Assembly: GCA_965116445.1 (NCBI GenBank) | Contig: OZ220688.1 | Location: 558,001 to 622,000, forward strand | Length of the DNA: 64,000 nt | Direction of reading: 5' to 3' | DNA from: Multivorans sp965116445 | Lineage (GTDB): Bacteria > Acidobacteriota > Thermoanaerobaculia > Multivoradales > Multivoraceae | In this document: one piece after another, positions 1 through 8,726 of the stretch | Numbering within the stretch: position 1 is the stretch's first letter | How the letters are laid out: the number at the start of each line of letters is the position of its first letter | Program-made: the position numbers and the translations under genes | Notes under the pieces: generated by a model | Database searches by the model: none | Seen by the model: only the letters and a program-made list of their open reading frames with translations | Told to the model about the DNA's origin: nothing

Positions 1-3000
1 CGCGTCTTCGTAGTGGCGGCGGCGGCGGTCGATCTCGCGCTCCCTGTCCTGGATCGAGTCGGCTATCCGTTCGAGGTCGCGGCGCTGGTCGAAGAGCCGG
101 CCTTGCGCGAGCGAGCGGCGGAGCGTCGCGATCTCCCGTTCGAGCTGCTTCACGCTCTGCTGTTCGATCAGTGCGGAGACTTCGCCCTGCCGGCTCCGGT
201 AGCGGTCGTTCGCGTCCTGCAGGGCGCTTGTGCCGTCGGCTTGCAACTGTGCCTGGAGCGAGCCGGTCAGCTCCTCGGCGTGGCGCGTGACCGCGGCTTC
301 GAGGTCGGCTTCGACCTGTAGGAAGATCCCCCGGGCCCGTTCGAGTTCGGCGGGCGTCGGCGGTGCGGGTTGCGGGGCTCCCGGGTCGCCCTGGGCGCCG
401 TGTTCGCTGCGGGCCAGGTTCCTTGCCGTCATGTGGGCCATGGGGTCTTCGAGCGCGCCGTTTCGCACGGGAAGGATGAGCGTTCGCACCCAGTGGTGGA
501 AGGTCTCGCGTAGCTCGTTGACGGCCAGTTCTTCCAGGCTGAGGAGAATCAGGGCGTCCATGCCGCGGGGTACGCCGCCGCGCCGCACGGTCCAGCGCGC
601 CGCTTCGGCCGGGCCCGGCAGGCGGCGCAGGGTCAGGGTCCGCAGGGCGCGCTCGATCAGCGGATGGGCAAGGTGCAGCAGAGCGACTTCGGGCCGCGGT
701 GAGAACACGGCGCGGTCGCCCGTTCGCCGCAGCAGGGAGTCCGCGTCGAAGGCGAGGCGCCGGGCGGGGCCGGCGACGCCGTCCGGGGAGGCCATCCGCA
801 GCGATTCGTCGATCGTGTCGCGCCAGCCGCGGAGGCCGGGGTCCAGGAGGCGCCAGAAGCCGTCCGCGCCGTTCGTATCGCCGGCGCCGGAACTCGGAAC
901 GCGGTCGAGTTGCGGTCGGCCGCCCGTCATCGCCATCGCGGTTTCGAGGGTCTGCCTGAGTGCCGCGGGGTGGAAGTCGATCTCGCGGGCGAGTTGGCGG
1001 AGGAGCGTGTCGGGAGCGCTGCCGGATGCGGCCGGCGCGCCGGCGGACTGAGCGTCGGCGCCGCCGAAGAGGCCGGGGATTCCCTGGTCGCGCGCCCGTT
1101 CCCGCTCCTCGTTGAGCCCGTGTTGCAGCTCGAACTCGACTCTCGCCAGGTCCGCCCCTTCGACCAGCCGCCTGTGGGCGGCGGTGTCGAACAGCTCGTT
1201 GACCGATCCGAGATCTTCCCGGATCTCGTCCGCCTTCTGAATGACGTAGTGCAGGAACTTCAGATCCGGGTCGTCGTCGCTCAGGAAGTGGTGCACCGTC
1301 ACGTCGCGGGCCTGGCCGTAGCGGTCGAGACGGCCGTTTCGCTGCTCCAGGCGCGAGGGGTTCCACGGGCAGTCGTAGTGCAGGAGGTAGCGGGCGCTGC
1401 GATGCAAGTTGAGCCCTTCGGACGCGGCGTCGGTCGCTACCAGGATGCGCACGGCGGAGTCGGGGTCGTTGAAGGCTGCGCGGACCCGTTCGCGGGCGGC
1501 ATCGTCCATGCCGTCCTGGCCGCCGGCGCCGAACAGGGTGAGCACGCGCGCGGCGGCCTCGCCGCCGTTCGCGTCGTAGCGTTCCCGCAGCCGGCGTTCG
1601 AGGTAGTCCAGGGTCGTCTTGTACTCGGTGAAGACGACGAGCCGTTCGTCGTCGCGGAAGGCCGGCGCTTCGCCGGGTGCGTGCGGGAGAAGCAGGAGTC
1701 GCTCGATCAGTTCGGTGAGGGCGTCGAGTCGGGCGTCGGCGGTCGGGTCCTGTTCGACGGCCGGCGGGCCCTGGGCAACGAAGCCGAGGTTGCCCAACGC
1801 GGTGTCAATGGCTGTCATCTCGCCTTCCACGGCGTCCGCGACGTTGCGCAGCCAGGCGCCGACGACGCCGGCCGCGGTGCCGGTGCGCTGCTCGGTCTCC
1901 CGGTCGTCCGACGTTTCCCGCTCGACGGAGCGCTTCGCCGCCGCGACATCTGCGTCGGTCGCCGCGTCGGCGGCCTGCTCGGCGCGTGCGTAGCCGTCGC
2001 GGGTCCGGCGCCAGGAGTCGGCGAAGGCGGTCGGGCAGGAGAGCAGGCGCTTGCCCAGGATCTCGATCGCGAAGGTTCCGGCGCGTTCGCCGGCATTGCC
2101 GGCCGCGATGGCGCGGCGGACGGCGGTGCGGAAGGCGGCGAAGGCCGTGGAGAGGGCAGCCTCGCGCGGGTCGCGGTAGAGCAGGAGCGGCGCCGGTTTG
2201 TTCCGTCGACAGAAGCGGGGCGAGGCGCTCTGCTGGTTCAGTTCGCGCTTGAGGCGGCGGATGACCAGTTGGCGAGCGCGGCGTCTCTGCACGTCCGTCA
2301 GTTCGTCCGTTTGGCTGAACCGCACCGGGTCGAGAATCTCCAGCAGACCGGTGAAGGAGCGGGTGTGCCCGTTGTGCGGCGTCGCGGAGAGGAAGAGCCG
2401 GTGCTCGAAGCACGGGGCGATCCGGCGCAGCATCTGGCACAGCTCGCTGTCGGCGCCGAAAGGCGACGGCATCAGGTTGTGGCACTCGTCGACGATCAGC
2501 AGGTCCCAGGGGAGGCGAGGCGAGTCTTCGCCGGCGCGGCTCGCGGCGAGGAACTGCTCCTGGATGTCGGGCTGTCGCAGGTAGTGGTAGGAGGCCACGA
2601 TCCGGCTGAACGAGCGCCAGGGATTCGCGTCGATGCCCAGTTCCCGGCGCAGCGTCTCGGTCCGTCCCCGGTCGACGATCTCGAACGGCAACGCGAACTT
2701 GTCGCCGAGTTCGTCCCGCCACTGCAGGCGCAGCGCCGCCGGCACGAGGACGAGCACCCGGCGGATGCGCCGGCGCAGGAGTAGTTCCTTGAGTATGAGA
2801 CCCGCCTCGACCGTCTTGCCGAGCCCGACGTCGTCGGCGATCAGCAGGTTCACGCGCGGCATTCGTAGCGCCCGAACGAGCGGCTCGAGCTGGTACTCCT
2901 CGACCCGGACGCCGCTGTGCAGGGGACTCGACACCGGCTGGCGGTCGAGCGGACCTTCGCCGTCGGGGTCGACGTAGGGCAGGAGCGCGGTCCAGCGCGC

Positions 3001-3291
3001 GGCACGCAGCAAGGCGTCGAAGTCCTCGGCCGGCATCGGCGCGCTCTCGCGGACCCGTGGCAGCCGGTTCGGTTCCAGGAGTTCACGGCCCGGTTCGAGT
3101 TCCCACAGGAGGCGCTCGCTGTGCGGCGCGTCGTGGTCCTTGTACTCGACCTGGACCAGGTGCAGGCGGCCGGCGTCGCCGCCGTGCGGATTGTCGTAAG
3201 GACTGACGGCCGCGACGATCCCGCGCCGGTTGCGGACCCGGGCCAGCATGCCGACCCGGGGGATGTCGGTCCTTCCTTGTGCCTGTTGCAT
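1..3291 (-). CDS. SNF2-family DEAD/DEAH helicase, DrmD-like (3' end beyond window)
   Basis: The reverse strand encodes at least 1097 residues and runs off the left edge, so the C-terminus is missing. The start is ATG at 3291, preceded by AGAGAGGGA. A short N-terminal region reads RVGMLARVRNRRGIV. The SNF2 ATPase core follows: Walker A within IADDVGLGKTVEAG near residue 155, and a DEAH-type box written DECHN near residue 266. The second RecA domain lies near residues 560-660, with ATDAASEGLNLH and the motif VI stretch EQRNGRLDRYGQ. The last ~250 residues are highly charged and probably coiled coil. This architecture matches SNF2-like helicases such as DrmD of DISARM and related defence helicases. 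It should be an ATP-dependent dsDNA translocase in the cytoplasm. No DISARM partner (drmA, drmB, drmC or the methylase) is visible, so naming the system would be a guess. It is divergent from the nuclease-helicase operon at 3660. Confidence 0.85.
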   Translation of the reverse strand, partial: MQQAQGRTDIPRVGMLARVRNRRGIVAAVSPYDNPHGGDAGRLHLVQVEYKDHDAPHSERLLWELEPGRELLEPNRLPRVRESAPMPAEDFDALLRAARWTALLPYVDPDGEGPLDRQPVSSPLHSGVRVEEYQLEPLVRALRMPRVNLLIADDVGLGKTVEAGLILKELLLRRRIRRVLVLVPAALRLQWRDELGDKFALPFEIVDRGRTETLRRELGIDANPWRSFSRIVASYHYLRQPDIQEQFLAASRAGEDSPRLPWDLLIVDECHNLMPSPFGADSELCQMLRRIAPCFEHRLFLSATPHNGHTRSFTGLLEILDPVRFSQTDELTDVQRRRARQLVIRRLKRELNQQSASPRFCRRNKPAPLLLYRDPREAALSTAFAAFRTAVRRAIAAGNAGERAGTFAIEILGKRLLSCPTAFADSWRRTRDGYARAEQAADAATDADVAAAKRSVERETSDDRETEQRTGTAAGVVGAWLRNVADAVEGEMTAIDTALGNLGFVAQGPPAVEQDPTADARLDALTELIERLLLLPHAPGEAPAFRDDERLVVFTEYKTTLDYLERRLRERYDANGGEAAARVLTLFGAGGQDGMDDAARERVRAAFNDPDSAVRILVATDAASEGLNLHRSARYLLHYDCPWNPSRLEQRNGRLDRYGQARDVTVHHFLSDDDPDLKFLHYVIQKADEIREDLGSVNELFDTAAHRRLVEGADLARVEFELQHGLNEERERARDQGIPGLFGGADAQSAGAPAASGSAPDTLLRQLAREIDFHPAALRQTLETAMAMTGGRPQLDRVPSSGAGDTNGADGFWRLLDPGLRGWRDTIDESLRMASPDGVAGPARRLAFDADSLLRRTGDRAVFSPRPEVALLHLAHPLIERALRTLTLRRLPGPAEAARWTVRRGGVPRGMDALILLSLEELAVNELRETFHHWVRTLILPVRNGALEDPMAHMTARNLARSEHGAQGDPGAPQPAPPTPAELERARGIFLQVEADLEAAVTRHAEELTGSLQAQLQADGTSALQDANDRYRSRQGEVSALIEQQSVKQLEREIATLRRSLAQGRLFDQRRDLERIADSIQDREREIDRRRRHYEDA

Positions 3292-3659
3292 TCCCTCTCT
3301 TGCTGGCGCGGTCCTCGGGCGTCGCCCATTGGCGGAGACGTGTCCGATGTCAAGTTGTGTTGACGGATTCAGGGGAGTGTATGCGCGCCGTGTAGCGATC
3401 GGAACTCCCGGACTTCAAGTGTTGGACCCGGCGACTTCGAGGTCCTTCGGTTCTGACGGGGCGGCTCGGTCGGCAGAGAGGGGATGCTGTTCTGGTGCGC
3501 TAGAGTCCGCGGCCACCTCAACCAACTACTTGCGCGGAGCAAGACGGAACGGCTGTGCCCCAAAGCCGGAACGCCAGAGAGGTTCGCGGACGGCGAGCCG
3601 CCTGTTGTACGCCCTCGGCCGGTGGGCGACGCGAGGCGGCGGCAACAGAGCCGCCGCCG
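3292..3659. other. Divergent intergenic region, no supported gene
   Basis: These 368 bases separate the SNF2 helicase (leftward) from the nuclease gene (rightward). Reading frames across it give arginine- and proline-rich text without recognisable domains. A TAGAGT box at 3501-3506 could serve as a -10 element for the rightward operon. The nuclease frame stays open upstream to a GTG at 3555, but the 35 extra codons have no domain character, so I left them out of the gene. Confidence 0.5.
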
Positions 3660-4484
3660 ATGCCGGTGTCCTGGCAGGTGGCCGCGCCACGGAACTACGT
3701 CGCCGAGTACGCCGCAGTCTCGGCCCTTCCCGGCGTCCTGGCCGGGAGTCTCGGCCGCGACGAGTGCTTGCGGTCAGCCATCGGTCAGTGCGTCGTCTAT
3801 TCCCGGCGCGACCGTGACCGCGGCGGCGGCCGTCCGCATGCGCGGCTGGCTGGCGGGCTCCTGGTCAAGTTGCTTCAACGGGGCCGGTTGCCGCTGCCGA
3901 CGCTGGAGATCGAGAGGGCCGCTCTGGCGGTTCATGGTCTGGCGGACCGCGCCGACGACCTGAGTGCCGACGGCGTCGAGCTCGGCTGGCAGGCGCCGGG
4001 CGTCCTCGACGCTCTGGACAGGGACTCGTTGCTGCGCGTCGCGTGCCGTCGCGCACCCTTCGAACTGGCTTCGGGCGTGGACTTCGACCCGAATGCCGCT
4101 TCACAGGGGGCGCGGGTTGGAAGCACGGTCGAGCGACGCTTCCTTTGCGATTGGGTTCCGAAGGCGCTCGGCCCTTCGGCGGGGCAGTGGTTCACGCCGC
4201 AGGCGCCGCTTGACCAACTCGCGCGTTCGCTGGCCGGCAGCGAGAAACGATCGGAGGACGTCGCTGCCCGGCGTGTGGACTTCCTCTACTGTCATCCAGG
4301 CGGGACGCAGTTCGTCGTCGAGCTCGACGGTCCGGAGCACGAGTCCGCCTGGGAGGACGACGAGGAGCGGGACCGGTTGCTGGAGGCGTGCGGGATCGAG
4401 GTCGTACGCGTCCGCAACGAGGAGGTGGAGTGCGGGCGCGGTCCCGGGCTGAAGCGTGTCCGCGCACTCCACGCTCAGCCGTGA
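3660..4484 (+). CDS. Vsr/DUF559-like endonuclease-fold protein
   Basis: This is a 274-residue protein starting at ATG 3660 (MPVSWQVAAP); a GTG start at 3555 is possible but adds only low-complexity residues. The C-terminal ~75 residues look like the PD-(D/E)XK fold of the Vsr/DUF559 superfamily. An acidic residue sits in RVDFLY, then VVELDGPEH gives the E-x-D-G-x-x-H signature, followed by a charged helix (DDEERDRLLEACG) and the strand IEVVRVR. The N-terminal ~190 residues match no family I know and may bind a partner or DNA. Its stop codon overlaps the GTG start of the RecQ-like helicase by four bases (GTGA), so the two are probably translationally coupled and work together. A role as the nuclease of a DNA-targeting defence system is inference. 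Confidence 0.65.
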   Translation: MPVSWQVAAPRNYVAEYAAVSALPGVLAGSLGRDECLRSAIGQCVVYSRRDRDRGGGRPHARLAGGLLVKLLQRGRLPLPTLEIERAALAVHGLADRADDLSADGVELGWQAPGVLDALDRDSLLRVACRRAPFELASGVDFDPNAASQGARVGSTVERRFLCDWVPKALGPSAGQWFTPQAPLDQLARSLAGSEKRSEDVAARRVDFLYCHPGGTQFVVELDGPEHESAWEDDEERDRLLEACGIEVVRVRNEEVECGRGPGLKRVRALHAQP

Positions 4485-7366
4485 GCGAAGACGATCGCGA
4501 GGCCGACCCGCTGGCGGCGATGATCCTGGACTGTGCGGAAGCGGCGCGGGTCCAGTTCGCGATCGGCCGGGCGGTCGGCTACGGCTGGCTCGATGCGTCC
4601 CGTGAATGGCGCATCGAGTTGAGCGGCGCCGGTGAGGTGGCCGCCGCTGGCGTTCGTGACGCGCTGACGATCCTCGCGGCGCTGGACGTGCTCCATGGTG
4701 GCCGCACGGCGCCCCGGCGGTGTCGGATCGTCGGCGTTCTCGGGCAGGGCGAGGTCGAGTTGGCGATCTGGGAGAGACCAGCATCCGTCGACGTCGACAC
4801 AGCCGACGACCTCGACAGAGAGCGGCCCCCCCAGCGCCTGAGGATCGAGACGAACCGTCTCGCCGGCCCGTTCCACCGGCTCGAGGGGTCGGACGCGGAC
4901 TTCGTGATCCGCCCGACGTGTCTTCCGGTCGTTCTGGCGACTGACAACCCGGCTTCTTTCGCCCGCTCGGCCATTGCGCCGGAAAGTGCAGAGGAGGCGA
5001 CGCCGGCGCTCCGGGTCTTCCTGCAGAACGTGTTCCGCAAGTGCGAGTTCCGGGAGAAGCAGGACCTGGCCGTCTTCCAGGCCATGAAGCAGAGAGACTG
5101 CGTCGTTCTCCTGCCGACTGGCGCCGGCAAGAGCCTCGTCTACCAGATGGCGGGCCTGTTGATGCCGGGCACGACCCTCGTGGTCGATCCGATCATCGCG
5201 CTGATGGAGGACCAGGTCGACGGGCTCCGTCGTTACGGCATGGACCGCGCCGAGGCGATCTCCAGCGCGGTCGAGGAGGGCGAGCAGACACGGCTGCTCG
5301 ATCGGCTGGCGGGGGGCGAGATCCAGTTCCTGCTATTGACGCCGGAGCGGGTGCAGACGCCGAGGTTCCGGCAGACCCTGGCAGCCATGAAGCGGGTCTC
5401 GCCGGTCAATCTGGCGGTCATCGACGAGGCGCACTGCGTCTCGGAGTGGGGGCACGACTTCCGTCCGGCGTACCTGAGCCTGGCTCGTAACCTGCGCCGC
5501 CTGGGCGCCGACCGGAGTGGCGCGCCGCCTCCGATTCTCGCGATGACCGGAACCGCCTCCCGTGCGGTGCTGCGGGACATGCTGGAAGCGGTCGGCATCG
5601 ACCAGGAAAGCTCGGATGCGCTGATCCGTCCCGATTCGTTCGACCGCCGCGAACTCCGGTTCGCGATCGATCGGGCAAAGCCCGGAAAGGCCGCCGCGGT
5701 CTTCCGGGGTCTCTTGAAGTCGCTGCCCGCGGAATGGAACTGGCCCTCCGCGGACTTCTTCAGCGCCGCCGCCGCCGGGACGAAGTCGGGCATCGTCTTC
5801 GTACCCCACGTGAACGGACAGTCCGGCGTGGTTGAGGTTGGCCGGCTGGTGGAGGAGACCGTCGGGGCCACGCAGGAGAGCTACTCGGGAAAGCCGCCGA
5901 AGGAGTTCGGGGGCGACTGGGACGTCCAGAAGCGGCAGAACGCCAGAGCGTTCAAGCGCAACGAGATTCCCGTGCTGATCGCGACGAAGGCCTTCGGCAT
6001 GGGCATCGACAAGCCGAACATCCGCTACACGATTCACTACGGCATGCCGCAGTCGCTGGAGAACTTCTACCAGGAGGCGGGCCGCGCCGGACGGGACCGG
6101 AAGCTTGCCCTTTGCTCCGTCGTGTTCACGGAGTACGACGCCGCTCGCTCAGATTGGCTGCTCGATCCGAACGCGGGTCTCGAGGAGTTGAGGGAGCGGT
6201 ACGCGCAGGACCAGGGCAACTGGAAGAAGAAGGACGACGTGATGAACGTCCTGTTCTTCCACTTCGGCGCCTTCGCCGGGCAGGAGCAGGAGATTCGGGA
6301 TGTCCAGACCGTGCTGGACCTGCTCGGCGATCTTGCGGCCCGCGAGGAGATCCAGGTGCCGTTCGACCGGGAGAAGACCGCGCGCGAGAAGGCGCTCTAT
6401 CGCCTCGTGCGGCTCGGCGTCGTGCACGACTACGAAGTCGAGTGGGGCAGCAAGCGGTTCAAGGTGGACGTCGCCCGGTTCGACCTGGAGGCGGCGAAGA
6501 CGGCCCTGCTGCGCTACGTCGAGACGACCCAGCCGGCTCGCGTCCCGGTGTTCGAACAACGGCTGGACGAAGTCGGCCCGGGCAGTCCGGTGGAGTGCGC
6601 CCTCGCGCTGGCGAACCTGTTGATCGGCTTCACGTACGACGTGATCGAGCGCTCCCGGCGGAGGATGATCCAGGAGTCCATGCTGCTGGCGAGGAGCGCG
6701 ACCACCGACCTCGAGATCCGCCGCCGGCTGCTCGACTACCTCTCGGAAGGTTTTGGCGCGGAGCAGATCGAGGAGTTGCTCCGAGACACGGGAATCGACC
6801 TTGCCGGCTGGTTCGACCTCTTCGGCAACGTGCAGTCCCCGCTGGAGGCGGGCGAACTCCGCGGGTTGTGCATTCGCTTCCTGGAGTCATTCCCCGACCA
6901 TCCGGCGCTCCTCCTGGTCCGCGCCGCGGCGGAGGCGAGGTGCTCGGACCACGACGAAGCGGCGAGTTCGCGGGGCGTCGAGGCAGCGATTCGGGTAGGC
7001 CTGGAACGGTACGAGCTGCCGAGGCGCGACGTTCAGCGCGCCATCGACTGGCTGTTCGACCCGACCCGGGGAGCGAGTGCGCCGGCGCTTGGTCGACCCG
7101 CGGCGTGGGCGCTGCTCGGTCTGTGGCAGGACGCGGATCTTCGGTGGGTGGCCGAGCATGTGCTGGAGGCCGCGGACAGGTTCGACAACGCCGGGCTGAG
7201 AGAAGAGACGCTCACCTGGCGTCTAGAGCGTGCCGTGGAGAAGGCCGCGGCCGCGGTGGACGCGACGGAACAGAGGTGGGCGGCCGCGCCGTCTGGAAGG
7301 CCGCCGCCGGGGCGTCCGAGGGTCGCCAGGCGGCAAGGAACAACGGAGGGAAGTTCATGGACCTGA
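4481..7366 (+). CDS. RecQ-like DEAD/DEAH-box helicase
   Basis: This is a 961-residue helicase read from GTG 4481, which overlaps the upstream stop. The frame is open further upstream to 4388, but only inside the nuclease gene. The N-terminal ~170 residues are unassigned. The RecQ-type core follows: Walker A PTGAGKS at 212-218, DEAH at 315-318 inside IDEAHCVSEWGHDFRP, which is a hallmark of RecQ, and motif VI GRAGRD at 534-539. The ~420 residues after the core are unlike the zinc and HRDC domains of housekeeping RecQ. They are mostly helical and charged, and no RecQ-type Cys cluster is visible. The protein should unwind DNA using ATP. Its fused neighbours (Vsr-like nuclease upstream, coiled-coil protein overlapping downstream) suggest a dedicated defence or repair complex rather than general RecQ function. 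Confidence 0.85.
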   Translation: MSEDDREADPLAAMILDCAEAARVQFAIGRAVGYGWLDASREWRIELSGAGEVAAAGVRDALTILAALDVLHGGRTAPRRCRIVGVLGQGEVELAIWERPASVDVDTADDLDRERPPQRLRIETNRLAGPFHRLEGSDADFVIRPTCLPVVLATDNPASFARSAIAPESAEEATPALRVFLQNVFRKCEFREKQDLAVFQAMKQRDCVVLLPTGAGKSLVYQMAGLLMPGTTLVVDPIIALMEDQVDGLRRYGMDRAEAISSAVEEGEQTRLLDRLAGGEIQFLLLTPERVQTPRFRQTLAAMKRVSPVNLAVIDEAHCVSEWGHDFRPAYLSLARNLRRLGADRSGAPPPILAMTGTASRAVLRDMLEAVGIDQESSDALIRPDSFDRRELRFAIDRAKPGKAAAVFRGLLKSLPAEWNWPSADFFSAAAAGTKSGIVFVPHVNGQSGVVEVGRLVEETVGATQESYSGKPPKEFGGDWDVQKRQNARAFKRNEIPVLIATKAFGMGIDKPNIRYTIHYGMPQSLENFYQEAGRAGRDRKLALCSVVFTEYDAARSDWLLDPNAGLEELRERYAQDQGNWKKKDDVMNVLFFHFGAFAGQEQEIRDVQTVLDLLGDLAAREEIQVPFDREKTAREKALYRLVRLGVVHDYEVEWGSKRFKVDVARFDLEAAKTALLRYVETTQPARVPVFEQRLDEVGPGSPVECALALANLLIGFTYDVIERSRRRMIQESMLLARSATTDLEIRRRLLDYLSEGFGAEQIEELLRDTGIDLAGWFDLFGNVQSPLEAGELRGLCIRFLESFPDHPALLLVRAAAEARCSDHDEAASSRGVEAAIRVGLERYELPRRDVQRAIDWLFDPTRGASAPALGRPAAWALLGLWQDADLRWVAEHVLEAADRFDNAGLREETLTWRLERAVEKAAAAVDATEQRWAAAPSGRPPPGRPRVARRQGTTEGSSWT

Positions 7367-7878
7367 CACAGGAGATGCGGGAACGGCTTGCGAAGGCCGA
7401 TGACCGCCTGACGGCATTGGTGGGCCGGCTCGAGGGGTTGCGCTCGGTCGAGGAGGAATACGCCGATTCGGGCAGGCGCGTTGGCGAGTTGGCCAACCAG
7501 ACGGGCGCGGCGTCGGAGGCCCTGGCGAGCGCTGCCGACGCACTGCGGGCCGCAGGCGAGGTCGTGGCGCGGTCCGACCCCGCCCAACTCGCCGCCACCG
7601 TGGCCGACCTGCGCTCAGGTCTGGAACGCGACGTGGCCGGTGTGGCGCGCCAGGTCGAGGAGGCGGCCGAACGCGCCAGCCGCGAGACCGGTTCGGGCAA
7701 CGCCCGTGTGATCCAGGAGCTCCAGGCCGCGACGGCCCGCGAGGTCCAGGAGAGCGCCGGGCCGCTGGGCGACCGGATCGCCAAGGTCGAGAAGACGCTC
7801 GGCGAACTGCTCGCCGAACTATCCCGCCGCCGCGGACCTCTCAGGCGGGTTGCCGAGCGGCTCCGCGGCGGGGGTTGA
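7357..7878 (+). CDS. Small coiled-coil protein of the helicase operon
   Basis: A 173-residue protein starts at ATG 7357, ten bases before the helicase stop, with GGAGGGAAG upstream as its ribosome-binding site. Almost the whole length is predicted coiled coil. It begins LTQEMRERLAKADDRL and continues with repeated Ala/Glu/Arg heptads, ending in a basic tail (LSRRRGPLRRVAERLRGGG). It has no signal peptide, membrane segment or catalytic motif. In sequence style it resembles the long-helix accessory subunits found beside phage-defence ATPases. The overlap with the helicase gene indicates coexpression. I infer a structural, oligomerising or sensor role. It would be annotated as hypothetical by homology alone. 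Confidence 0.75.
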   Translation: MDLTQEMRERLAKADDRLTALVGRLEGLRSVEEEYADSGRRVGELANQTGAASEALASAADALRAAGEVVARSDPAQLAATVADLRSGLERDVAGVARQVEEAAERASRETGSGNARVIQELQAATAREVQESAGPLGDRIAKVEKTLGELLAELSRRRGPLRRVAERLRGGG

Positions 7879-7936
7879 TCTCCCCGTTGGGCGACCGCTC
7901 CGCTTCCTTGAGGCCGGCCGTCCAGGAACGTCTCCG

Positions 7937-8157
7937 CTACGGCCGCTTCAGGGTGACGATTCGTGCCGGTCCGTCGTAGGTCAGCACAAGGTCGTTGAGA
8001 ATGTCGCGCCCAATGACGGCGATGAGGTCGAATCTCCCCAAGTCGAGGCTGGCGACTCGGAGCGGCCACGATCCCACGTCGTCGAGCACTACTTCCACTG
8101 GCGAAGCGTGATGGGGAAGGTCGGGCGACCGCGCTTGTCGTAACGGGCCCTACGCAC
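7937..8157 (-). pseudogene. Remnant of a retropepsin-like aspartyl protease
   Basis: Two pieces in different frames read like the ends of a small retropepsin-like protein. From GTG 8157 the N-terminal part reads VRRARYDKRGRPTFPITLR and stops at 8089. In a second frame the C-terminal part continues through LRVASLDLGRFDLIAVIGRD and ILNDLVLTYDGPARIVTLKR to the stop at 7937. The central segment that should hold the catalytic D-T/S-G triad is missing. I read this as a deletion plus frameshift that inactivated the gene. The start overlaps the stop of the DUF5678-like gene upstream, so the two were probably one operon. Confidence 0.55.
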
Positions 8158-8404
8158 GAAGCAGAGTCGGCATGAACACGGGCTCGGGGTGCGTACCGCA
8201 CTCGCGGACCAGCATCTTTCGGACGCCCAGGCGGTAGCCCTCGTCGATCGCTTGGCGGCGAGTCGGAAAGACGCCAACCAACTGTTGGCCGCAGATCAGG
8301 ACGAACTGGTCCGGGAACCTGGTCGCGTACTCGTCGAAGTGCTCCTCGTAGAACTCCAGTTCGTCAGCGAGGAGCGGTTGGGGTCCGGCGTCTCTGTCTG
8401 GCAT
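8150..8404 (-). CDS. DUF5678-like small protein
   Basis: An 84-residue protein starts at ATG 8404 (MPDRDAGPQPLLADELEFYE) with AAGGGA just upstream. A longer frame reaches 8461 but lacks that site. The middle reads FPDQFVLICGQQLVGVFPTR, which resembles the 'sustained by the cell, is this value/name' pattern of DUF5678-type proteins, small soluble proteins often encoded just upstream of retropepsin-like proteases. Here that downstream partner is broken. No enzymatic residue is evident, and the function is unknown. It sits at the edge of a cluster of decayed genes. Confidence 0.5.
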   Translation of the reverse strand: MPDRDAGPQPLLADELEFYEEHFDEYATRFPDQFVLICGQQLVGVFPTRRQAIDEGYRLGVRKMLVRECGTHPEPVFMPTLLRA

Positions 8405-8519
8405 AGGGTCCCTTGCAAGCAGTGGGAGGCTGCGGATTCGTTGATGACCCTCTCGCTTCACCGTAGCATGAGCCCGAACGCGTGGGGCCGGGATCCTGTC
8501 CCGGCTGCGCAGGCTTCCG

Positions 8520-8702
8520 ATTCGCAGCGTCGTCGAAGCGGACGATCGTCACGTCATGGAGATGGCGCGCGACCATCGTCTCACTGCCTACGACGCCAGC
8601 TACCTGGCGCTGGCGATTCGCGAAGACTGTGCCCTCGCGAGCGCTGGACCAGCGCTTGACCGAAGCGGCCGCGGCCTCAGCCTCTTCACGAGACCAAGGT
8701 AG
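8520..8702 (+). pseudogene. C-terminal fragment of a PIN-domain (VapC-like) toxin
   Basis: One frame from 8520 reads VMEMARDHRLTAYDASYLAL followed by AIREDCALAS. This is the typical C-terminal half of a PIN ribonuclease, where the Asp in TAYDASYLAL is a catalytic acid. The normal continuation appears in the next frame (RALDQRLTEAAAA), so there is a frameshift at about 8640. The first ~80 residues, including the N-terminal catalytic Asp, are absent. No antitoxin gene is recognisable next to it. It is a dead toxin fragment. Confidence 0.6.
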
Positions 8703-8726
8703 CCGTCCGCAGTCTTTGCGAGAAAC

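Noticed and set aside
910..2784. A 624-residue open frame on the + strand
   Set aside because: It is the antisense shadow of the SNF2 helicase, whose helicase motifs are clear on the - strand. Long antisense frames are common at this G+C content.
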